Assembly (NCBI GenBank): GCA_016765535.1
Contig: JAESPQ010000052.1
Location: 26,110 to 90,109 of the forward strand
DNA: 64,000 nucleotides
Source of the DNA: Alteromonadaceae bacterium
Lineage (GTDB): Bacteria; Pseudomonadota; Gammaproteobacteria; Enterobacterales; Alteromonadaceae
Direction of reading: 5' to 3'
The notes under the pieces were generated by a model. That model had not been told where the DNA came from. It saw only the letters and a list, made by a program, of their open reading frames with translations, and searched no databases. This document shows positions 45,491 through 53,065 of this stretch, piece after piece. The position numbers were made by a program, and so were the translations under genes. Numbering within the stretch: the stretch's first letter is position 1; each line of letters opens with the position of its first letter.

Positions 45491-45624
45491 CAAGTACAAC
45501 TCATCTTGCGCATTAAACAACTGTCTAAGCAAACAGATTGAGTCTGTATTAAAGACAGTTAATCACCAAAGCGGTCATTAAACAGATAACGAAAAAAATT
45601 TGAAGTTTTTTTTAATACCAACAC
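45491..45624. other. Intergenic, no gene seen
   Basis: AT-rich spacer between the zinc-ribbon remnant and the 3' end of the stand-alone integrase domain. Contains an imperfect palindrome (GTCTAAGCAAACAGATTGAGTCTG). Nothing further supported. Confidence 0.3.
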
Positions 45625-46374
45625 TTAACGGTATTCTCTCAATACCATCATTGTTTTAAAGGTAATAATTAAATCACTTTCTGAAATGTCACATTTTTGG
45701 CAAATATCATCTAAGTCAGAATTTTCGTTTGATGATGTACCTTTCAATAAATATTCTATTATTTCATGCTTTCCAGTTAAAATATCGGCTTTAGGTGCGG
45801 ATAGACAGTTAAATTCTTTATTGTTCTTAATATTACAATTATTCGCATAATATTTAGTCATACTTGCTGGCACATGGCCTAGGAGCTTTGACAAATTCGC
45901 ATAATCACTTCCACTAGAAAAACTTTCTTTAAAAGCTTGGACTGTATAAAACGCTCTCAACGAGTTGATAGAAATTGGTAAAGAAGTGCTATTACTTGCT
46001 GTTTTGAATGTTTTGGTCACAACTTGTCTCGATATGCTAGATGCAGGTTTGTTTTTTTGGTTCTTACTTTTTCTCGATTGAAATACAAAAACATCTTTAG
46101 GATATTTATCTTTTAACTTTCTAAGTGTCTCCATGCATTCATCATTTACAATAATGCTTATTTTATTATGAGTTGATGATCTCAATTTCTCAACAGTTAT
46201 TGAGCTAGATTTAAAGTCTACATCTGAAAATTTTAAATTCAATATTTCACTAGTTCTTAACCCTGTATTAATGATAATTGTAAAAAAATCTACCGTTTGT
46301 GAACTACCTGCTTCCATTAAAGCAGATTTAAAATTCTGAAAATCTTTAAACGTTAATTCTTTTTTATCTTTCAC
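45625..46374 (-). CDS. Stand-alone tyrosine recombinase catalytic domain
   Basis: 249 aa. Box I TGLRTSEILNLKFSDVD holds the first arginine. Box II is INSLRAFYTVQAF, where the usual HxLR reads NSLR so the histidine is missing. LLGHVPASMTKYY gives the second His/Trp site and the nucleophile tyrosine. There is no N-terminal core-binding domain. The C-terminal 60 residues (IIEYLLKGTSSNENSDLDDICQKCDISESDLI) are unusual. It may be a remnant or a regulator of the recombinases nearby. Confidence 0.8.
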   Translation of the reverse strand: MKDKKELTFKDFQNFKSALMEAGSSQTVDFFTIIINTGLRTSEILNLKFSDVDFKSSSITVEKLRSSTHNKISIIVNDECMETLRKLKDKYPKDVFVFQSRKSKNQKNKPASSISRQVVTKTFKTASNSTSLPISINSLRAFYTVQAFKESFSSGSDYANLSKLLGHVPASMTKYYANNCNIKNNKEFNCLSAPKADILTGKHEIIEYLLKGTSSNENSDLDDICQKCDISESDLIITFKTMMVLREYR

Positions 46375-47082
46375 TATTATCTCCTAACACAAGAGTAACT
46401 TGTCAAAATGTATATCATGACAAGTTTAACTGGCATTAATATAAACACAAGATAAAATTGGTATTTATTTTTACATATTAAGCTATGAAAGTTAAATTTT
46501 GATGTTGTTAGGTATGTGGAGGGCAGTCAATTCTATTAAGATCTAAAGTCAGGTATAACAACACTTCAAATATTAGAAATCACCTTTAATCTGGGTGTGA
46601 TGATCGAAAATCAGTCTAACTACACTTCAAGTATTATAAATCAGCTTTAATTCTGGTATAGCGATCAAAAATAAGGTAAATATCTGCCGAAAAATTATAA
46701 GTCAACTTAAAATATATTACTGGCAAAAAATAACAATGTGCCTAACATAAAACCGCAATGAATTATTACCCATAAATAGTGAATTTATATTTATTGTACT
46801 TATGTGTATAATCTTAAAGGAATTGGTAATTACATTGTTTTTCAATCAGTTATAAGTCTTGGTTTGTTTGCGTTAGCACTATAAATCACTTTTATTTATT
46901 TCTATATTTTACATCAACTTATAAGCAATCACAGTTTAAGCTCACTGACATCGTTATATTAAACACGATACCGCTCTTTTACTGGGTCGCTATGTTAATT
47001 TTATTGCTTTCAAATTTATTTTATTGATAATAGCAAAAATAGAGTGATGAATACTTATTCACAGCCATGATCAGCCTATTTA
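46375..47082. other. 708-base intergenic region with a 61-bp degenerate tandem repeat
   Basis: No gene was found in six frames. ACACTTCAAATATTAGAAATCACCTTTAAT at 46561 recurs at 46622 as ACACTTCAAGTATTATAAATCAGCTTTAAT (61 bases later), with a decayed third copy near 46690 (AAATTATAAGTCAACTTAAA). It separates the integrase domain from the recombinase operon and could be a binding-site array or an origin-like element. Confidence 0.5.
46561..46735. repeat. 61-bp imperfect tandem repeat, about 2.8 copies
   Basis: Copies start at 46561 and 46622, with a weaker copy around 46683. The copies keep CTTCAAxTATTAxAAATCAxCTTTAAT and GATCxAAAAT blocks, while the spacers drift. Confidence 0.6.
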
Positions 47083-47505
47083 TCAAATAGGAGAGTTTTT
47101 CATATTTATTACTTTTCCAGATTCATACTTTTCGACTAACTTTTCAAGCTCACGAATTCTTGCAACTAACTTTAAATTATCTTGCATCAAGGTATAAAGT
47201 AGAGATTCTGCCTTATCCTTATCATCTGTAGCTTTTTTTACTTTTTTCTGTGTCCGCTGTAGCTCTGTTGCTGCTGATGTACTACTAAGTGCATGTTCTC
47301 TTTTATAGTCATTAATTTCACCAACCAAACGGCTTTGCCATAGCCTAGTTTTTTTTAAATAACCTTTATCAAAGCCTGCTTCAACACTAACTGTTGAACA
47401 CGAAATCTCCGATTTTTCAATAACCTTTATTAAACCATTGCCAACTTTAAGCCTTTCAAATGCATTTATACACTTTTCTAAACCATCACCTTGTTGATTG
47501 TTCAT
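47083..47505 (-). CDS. Small protein of the recombinase module (TnpC-like position)
   Basis: 140 aa. The N-terminal part (CINAFERLKVGNGLIKVIEKSEISCSTVSVEAGFDKGYLKKTRLWQSRLVGEIN) resembles a helix-turn-helix, and the rest is a coiled coil (KKVKKATDDKDKAESLLYTLMQDNLKLVARIRELEKLVEKY). Its start overlaps the 703-aa recombinase stop by 4 bases (ATGA). In Tn554 a small TnpC follows two recombinases and affects transposition orientation or efficiency; the equivalence here is by position, size and coiled coil only. Confidence 0.75.
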   Translation of the reverse strand: MNNQQGDGLEKCINAFERLKVGNGLIKVIEKSEISCSTVSVEAGFDKGYLKKTRLWQSRLVGEINDYKREHALSSTSAATELQRTQKKVKKATDDKDKAESLLYTLMQDNLKLVARIRELEKLVEKYESGKVINMKNSPI

Positions 47506-49568
47506 GCTGGTTCCTCATCTTTGCTTTTCATTGAGTATTTTTTATATTTAACTAACGCATCGTAGTCAATTATTGTTATTTGATACTCTGCTGAATCTTT
47601 TGCATATTCTGCTAGCTCCTCTTTTATTCGATCAATTGCTTTATCAACTTTATTCGGGTTAATAATTCCTCCTTTACAACCTAAACACGATGTAAAATCC
47701 CCTAGCATTTCATCTTCGCATGCACCAACTTTTATACACCCTCCCAACAGTGTATCCCGATATGAAAGCTCTCCTTTTGCAACACGCTTTTCTGTTTCTT
47801 TTCGCACTTCTTGTATTAATATTTCATTATCTTTAAGCTGCTCTTTTTGACGTTCGATATACCTACCAGTTTTGCCATAAATATGATTATCAGCCCCTAG
47901 GACATCTATTAATATTTGATTTGCAACATTACCAGGAATGCCAAGCTGGTACTCAAAAATCATATGATCATCCGGTAATATATATTCACCTTTTTCCTTG
48001 TCAAAATATCCAAAGATCGTTTTTATTTGTTCAAAATTACGTCGATAATATCTCGCCATTTCAAGACTTAAATGCTTAAATTGTGCTTTTAATGTTGGTA
48101 GCGATACAAAACCACTATTACTTGCGTAAAAAGCTAAAGAACGACGAAACTGATGTGAAGCCAAAGGCCACGAATTACCAACTTGAAACTTTTTATCTGA
48201 AAGGAAATCACGATCTTCATCACTAGCACGTAAATCAATTAAATCTATACCCGTAATAGTTAATAAGCTTAACCAGTGAGGTGAATGTTTACTTGTATTA
48301 AAGTTGGTTACCTCAGGTTTACCATCCATTAAAGTACGCAGCTCAGAAGTGCTGACGAGTAGGGGTATAGTTTCATAGGCAACATTATAAAACCCTGCCA
48401 TTCCTCTCGCTATGCGTTGTAATATTTTAATTGCTTTCAGAACACACTTTGGGGCATACCAAGAGGCACTTTCCTTATACCCTGTAAATTTTGTTGTCGT
48501 TGAAAGTAATTCAACTGCTAGAGCTTCATCAACAATTTTGCCCTTTTCATCTACCGTTGCTTCGGTGATAGTCTCTGTATACACGCATTCGTATGGAAGT
48601 CGATTAACCTCCTGATGTCTCATCCCGGTATATAAATGAATAACCTGCTTGGCAATGAATTGAATTTTACTCAAAGCTAAAGTGAGGTTGTTTTTTTTGG
48701 TAACTTTATAATTGTCCTTTAATAATTTAGACAATCCATGGCTCACAATTGCCTGAGACATAGTTTCTCGGTAATACTTTCTTCCCCCAACAGCCAATCC
48801 TTTTTGCCGACCATGCGACACGCCATAATATCGGTCCTTAAACTTGGGAAGCATTTCCTCAAGTCCATCAGAATTCTCATAGATGAAATCTATATCGTTT
48901 TCCAAATTATTCATGAGCGACATATAAATTCTTTGAGGAATAATAACCGTTTGTTGTGAGTCAGTTTCGTTTAAATCAACATCTTCCCTGTTTACCACAG
49001 TAAAACCTATAATTTTTTCGCCCAGAAAATTAAAGTCGTTAATAATGGCAGACATACGTTTATTAAAAGTTATGCCTTTTTTATTTCTTACAAAAGCAGC
49101 TAAGAATGGTTTATTTGTGAAAAGGTGTTTTAACGTTAAATTACCATGGGTTGTCAATTCTAAATCTAGACAAAAACGTGCTGCTTGGCGCAATACTGTA
49201 AAATAACTAAACATTACACTCGAACTACGTGTGCCCGTATATCCAGATTCACAAAAATACATCATGCAAAATAAAAGATATTTGAGTTCTATTATTATTG
49301 CTCTTTCAGCAGCAGGGTTCTTTCCTAAAAGTAATTTTGAAAAATGCCACTTTGTTAATTTCGTGGCAGATAATCGATAAGGGTTATAATCCCAAGTATC
49401 TTCTTTAAAAATAGCAGTAGACATCCCCTCTAAATCTCTACAAAGCACAAAATCATCCGGAACTTCTATTTTATTTCCTTCAGAGTAATTAAATACATCA
49501 GGTATCGTTCCATATTCAACCAAGTCTTCATCAAAAGAATGATTATATGCTTTTATCTCTTCATTCAT
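47502..49568 (-). CDS. Tyrosine recombinase, third of the tandem module
   Basis: About 688 aa when started at MNEEIKAYNH, whose ATG overlaps the upstream stop (ATGA); the track start is 45 bases upstream. The catalytic set is complete: TGMRHQEVNRLPYE (Arg I), ASHQFRRSLAFYA (HxxR), FKHLSLEMARYYRR (His and Tyr nucleophile). The C-terminal region holds a Cys cluster GGCIKVGACEDEMLGDFTSCLGCKG that may bind metal, as in other transposon recombinases. Coupled to its neighbours by 4-base overlaps. Confidence 0.88.
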   Translation of the reverse strand: MNEEIKAYNHSFDEDLVEYGTIPDVFNYSEGNKIEVPDDFVLCRDLEGMSTAIFKEDTWDYNPYRLSATKLTKWHFSKLLLGKNPAAERAIIIELKYLLFCMMYFCESGYTGTRSSSVMFSYFTVLRQAARFCLDLELTTHGNLTLKHLFTNKPFLAAFVRNKKGITFNKRMSAIINDFNFLGEKIIGFTVVNREDVDLNETDSQQTVIIPQRIYMSLMNNLENDIDFIYENSDGLEEMLPKFKDRYYGVSHGRQKGLAVGGRKYYRETMSQAIVSHGLSKLLKDNYKVTKKNNLTLALSKIQFIAKQVIHLYTGMRHQEVNRLPYECVYTETITEATVDEKGKIVDEALAVELLSTTTKFTGYKESASWYAPKCVLKAIKILQRIARGMAGFYNVAYETIPLLVSTSELRTLMDGKPEVTNFNTSKHSPHWLSLLTITGIDLIDLRASDEDRDFLSDKKFQVGNSWPLASHQFRRSLAFYASNSGFVSLPTLKAQFKHLSLEMARYYRRNFEQIKTIFGYFDKEKGEYILPDDHMIFEYQLGIPGNVANQILIDVLGADNHIYGKTGRYIERQKEQLKDNEILIQEVRKETEKRVAKGELSYRDTLLGGCIKVGACEDEMLGDFTSCLGCKGGIINPNKVDKAIDRIKEELAEYAKDSAEYQITIIDYDALVKYKKYSMKSKDEEPA

Positions 49569-51508
49569 AAAACTACCCCCATATCTTCGTACAATGACAA
49601 ACGTTTTTCCCAAAAAACGGTTAAGATACCTAGTTCTAAAACTCTCTTTTCCATTTTTTCTACCAACTTCAATAATTCATCACTTTTAGCTTTCATGCTA
49701 TCGAGAATAAAACGTATGCGAATTGAAAGCTCTTTAAACAAACTGTCCGCTTGACTGAAATCAATAGCAAACTTACGAACTTCAGTAAGTACGTAAAGCA
49801 GGCTCAATAGTTTATGAATATCTTCCTCATCAGCATGACAAGTGTAGTTTTCGCAATACAAACAGCCATATTGAGTCTTACAATTTGGCTCAATAGGTAC
49901 TTTATCTTGAACGGGTGAGGGGTTATCATCGTCTTCACAATGACCAACAGGAATTGATTTGTCATTATCATTATCTACAAACTTTATTTTAATTTGTTTT
50001 CGTGATTTATGCATTGCTTGCCAATATAATTCTAATTCTTTAATTTGCCTATCTGGTGTAGTCTCCATGTAATCACGAGAATTAGTCTCAATAGAATGTC
50101 CAAGTAAACTTGCAGCTATTTCCTGATCTTCTCTTAACTCATTCAATAACAAATTTTTATATTTACGTGCGGCTCTTGCAGGAATATTTTTTATATTTTT
50201 ATTAACATATTTTCCTTCTTTAAGCCGCTTAATAAACCTATTACAATCACTACGCCTTAGTTGGGTATAGGTGTCATTATATTTTCCTGAGTCACCTTTT
50301 TTAGAACAAATGAAAAAAAGATACTTCTGTTCTACTCCATTTAAAACCCAATCCCTGAGTTCAAGATACTCTTTAAATAAGCTATACCCATATTGGTCAC
50401 CTAGTGAGTAAACAACTGTTTTACCACCAGCACGAAACTTAACCGCACGATAATCATTTTTAAATAAGTCTTTATCTGCCCTGTATCCCTCATCAAATTG
50501 AAGTTGACGTATTTCACTAGGGTATATACCTGTCAAAATAATGAATAGCTGCATATATGCTTGCATAGCAAGTGTTGCATACTTCATACGTTGCTCATGC
50601 CTTGAATCTATATTTACTTCTTCTAATTTACCCAGAGCATTTTTAACAGCACGACTTGCACACGATATAGACATGGTGGCTTTAGATGAAAGTTGATACT
50701 CTTTAATCGTAGAGATTCTTCCATCCACAGCGTTATAAATTGGTCCGCAAGATGATGAATAAGGCGTGTTTTTATTTCGACCATTAGACGGAAAAACATA
50801 CGTTTCATAATCAGGCATTTTAAGCTTAAATGGAAAAGTATTACTTGATATAACAAATTCTTTAAATTGTTTAGCAATGGCTAAAGCTGTTTTCACCATA
50901 TAGCTAACTTGATTATCTTTCGGTGGCTTTGATGGAATACGTTTGGCTTTTATTTTAGTAATCCCAACATAAATTTGGCTAGTTTTTCCTGCACCAAAAT
51001 AAATATCAAACATTTTTTCCATTGATAATTGTAAGCTATTACAAGTTTCAGGTTTTACTTTTCCACCACTTACTTTAATTTGATGTTTTAATTCACTTAC
51101 ATATCCAACGTATGCTTTTCTTGCTGAGTCCATTGAATCAAATAAATTTTCATAACTATTACCATCACACCAATTTATTATTTTTTTAAACTGATTAATG
51201 TCATATAGGATGGTCGAGTGCTCTCTGCAACCGATAAAAAAATGATCATACAAATTACGTAAGAATTCACACCTAGACTTCTTGAGTGATTTAAGCTCCA
51301 CAAAGTAAGGTCGCTTAGCCTGAGATGTATTAGAATAAACTTGTTCACGCTTCGAAAATGCCAAAGAGCCAATATCATAAGGGTTTACACGAACAGAACT
51401 ATCTAGCTGAACCCTTGCATTCTCAGGGTAAAGTAGCTCTTGATCTAGCTCTGCTGGAGTTAGAATAAATGTCTCCCTTAAAATCATGTTTTCTTCATGT
51501 GGATACAC
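49565..51508 (-). CDS. Tyrosine recombinase-like protein with altered catalytic residues, second of the tandem module
   Basis: 647 aa, TnpB-like in size. Box I reads TGIYPSEIRQ, so the first catalytic arginine is replaced by tyrosine. Box II reads PARAARKYKN, with arginine in place of the usual His of HxxR. LLGHSIETNSRDYMET keeps the second His and the tyrosine. A Cys/His cluster (CKTQYGCLYCENYTCH) follows in the C-terminal part. It may act as a structural or DNA-binding partner. Starts 14 bases inside the upstream gene. Confidence 0.85.
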   Translation of the reverse strand: MYPHEENMILRETFILTPAELDQELLYPENARVQLDSSVRVNPYDIGSLAFSKREQVYSNTSQAKRPYFVELKSLKKSRCEFLRNLYDHFFIGCREHSTILYDINQFKKIINWCDGNSYENLFDSMDSARKAYVGYVSELKHQIKVSGGKVKPETCNSLQLSMEKMFDIYFGAGKTSQIYVGITKIKAKRIPSKPPKDNQVSYMVKTALAIAKQFKEFVISSNTFPFKLKMPDYETYVFPSNGRNKNTPYSSSCGPIYNAVDGRISTIKEYQLSSKATMSISCASRAVKNALGKLEEVNIDSRHEQRMKYATLAMQAYMQLFIILTGIYPSEIRQLQFDEGYRADKDLFKNDYRAVKFRAGGKTVVYSLGDQYGYSLFKEYLELRDWVLNGVEQKYLFFICSKKGDSGKYNDTYTQLRRSDCNRFIKRLKEGKYVNKNIKNIPARAARKYKNLLLNELREDQEIAASLLGHSIETNSRDYMETTPDRQIKELELYWQAMHKSRKQIKIKFVDNDNDKSIPVGHCEDDDNPSPVQDKVPIEPNCKTQYGCLYCENYTCHADEEDIHKLLSLLYVLTEVRKFAIDFSQADSLFKELSIRIRFILDSMKAKSDELLKLVEKMEKRVLELGILTVFWEKRLSLYEDMGVVL

Positions 51509-53003
51509 TTTGTTTTTTCTCCGTATTTATTCTCTTTAAATCATTCTCATAGCCTTTGAAAATATGAGATTCATATAATTCTTGAGCACGCTTTTTATCA
51601 TTGATATTTTCAAACAGCTTTAGATAGTTTTCAGTAATGCTTGAACGACTATGGTGCATTCTTTTTTGTACTTTTCTAATGATTTCTGAGTGACTAATTA
51701 TCTTGCCATTCTTGTCTTCATATTTTTTTACGAGATGAAGATAGTATACGAATGCAAATGTTGCTCTAAGCCAATGAAATGTAATGTCCTTCGGGAATTT
51801 TTTTGAAGTAAATGTTAAAAGTTTTTCAGTAAAAAGCCTAGTTCGCTGTCCTTTAGGTCTTGACCGTACACGCACAAAACGAGGATCATCTTTTGCCATA
51901 TAATGACAATTATTTTCCGTTGATAAGAATAGATAAACATCATTATCATGCATTTTTTCTAAATCTGGGAATTCATCAGCAAACTTTTGCTGAAATTCTT
52001 TACGCCTAGCCTTGGCAGTTCTGCTTTTCGAATAAACAATAAGATCATCAGCTAACTCCTTTTCAACAAACAACTTTTGAGGTTTATCATATTTAGTATC
52101 GGCCCCATTTTTAGAACTTACTCTAAGTTCATAAGTATTGTCTGATAATAAAAATTTAGGTTCAAAAAATGCTAGGTGCTTCATTCTTAATGTGAAGATA
52201 GTTTGCTTACGTGCCCCTGTATAAAGAGCGAATAAGCTAAAAAGGCGCTCATCAACACTGAATTCGTCTTTACTAATTTCTCTTAAAAACTCATCTCTTT
52301 GAGTCAGTGTCAGTGGCCTTAAATCTTCACCTTCATCTCTAACATATCCAACCTCAACAGGGATAGGTTCATGACTAACAGGCTTAGTTTGACCACGTTT
52401 TGTAACTTTTTTTGAACCTCTCCCGGTAGCTGTTTCAAAGGATATTCTAATATCTTTCACTGTATCAACACGATCAATATCGATATAAGAGTCACTTTGC
52501 TCAGATAGCCATTTAATAAAATAATAGACGGCTGAAGTCTTCATGTTTAGGGTTTCTGGACCAATCTCCACTTCCGATGATAAATAGGCATAATATTTAT
52601 ATGTCGGTCTATGGCTGGGCCTCCTGCCAGAAAAGTCGTCAAATTCAATTTCTTTATCTTCACAAAATAATTTGTAATCCAACAGTTTCGAAGCTTTATC
52701 TCGGATAAGATCTGTTGCCTCAGCTAATTTGGTCGAATTGATTGCCATCTCAAAGAGATATGTATTTGCTTCATGCCATGGTTTTCCATCATGATTCAAT
52801 AAAAAAGGGAAATTGTAGACACTATCATCAGGAGCAATTCTTTTGTCTTCAGGGATGACATGGTATTTATATGATCGGACATTATGCTCAACATAATGTT
52901 CATAAGAATTATTAGTTTCACCAGTAGTAGTTATGAAAGCTGTAGCATCAAAAATACGTGGTATGTTAATTAAGCGGATATCTTTACGAGGGTCTCTTTT
53001 CAT
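51495..53003 (-). CDS. Tyrosine recombinase, first of the tandem module
   Basis: 502 aa. An N-terminal core-binding region (to about 220) precedes the catalytic domain: YTGARKQTIFTLRMKHL (Arg I), FHWLRATFAFVYYLH (HxxR), RMHHSRSSITENYLKLF (His and nucleophile Tyr). The gene starts about 80 bases from the right island edge, with its promoter embedded in the terminal TTGACAC repeats. Gene order large-large-large-small resembles Tn554 (TnpA/B/C), RIT trios and gamma-mobile-trio modules; which is closest cannot be decided from reading alone. Confidence 0.9.
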   Translation of the reverse strand: MKRDPRKDIRLINIPRIFDATAFITTTGETNNSYEHYVEHNVRSYKYHVIPEDKRIAPDDSVYNFPFLLNHDGKPWHEANTYLFEMAINSTKLAEATDLIRDKASKLLDYKLFCEDKEIEFDDFSGRRPSHRPTYKYYAYLSSEVEIGPETLNMKTSAVYYFIKWLSEQSDSYIDIDRVDTVKDIRISFETATGRGSKKVTKRGQTKPVSHEPIPVEVGYVRDEGEDLRPLTLTQRDEFLREISKDEFSVDERLFSLFALYTGARKQTIFTLRMKHLAFFEPKFLLSDNTYELRVSSKNGADTKYDKPQKLFVEKELADDLIVYSKSRTAKARRKEFQQKFADEFPDLEKMHDNDVYLFLSTENNCHYMAKDDPRFVRVRSRPKGQRTRLFTEKLLTFTSKKFPKDITFHWLRATFAFVYYLHLVKKYEDKNGKIISHSEIIRKVQKRMHHSRSSITENYLKLFENINDKKRAQELYESHIFKGYENDLKRINTEKKQSVST

Positions 53004-53027
53004 AATGACAGATAATAATAAACTGAT

Positions 53028-53065
53028 GTGTCAACGATACATTGATACACCTACCCGTGTCAACA
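53028..53065 (-). repeat. Right-end GTTGACAC repeats, overlapping the recombinase promoter
   Basis: GTGTCAACG at 53028-53036 and GTGTCAACA at 53057-53065 are the inverse complement of the left-end nonamers. On the minus strand each contains TTGACA, a perfect -35 element. TTGACACATCAGTTTATTATTATC leads into the 502-aa gene with plausible spacing to a TATTAT -10. Terminal binding sites and recombinase promoter therefore overlap, so binding may repress expression. Confidence 0.7.
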
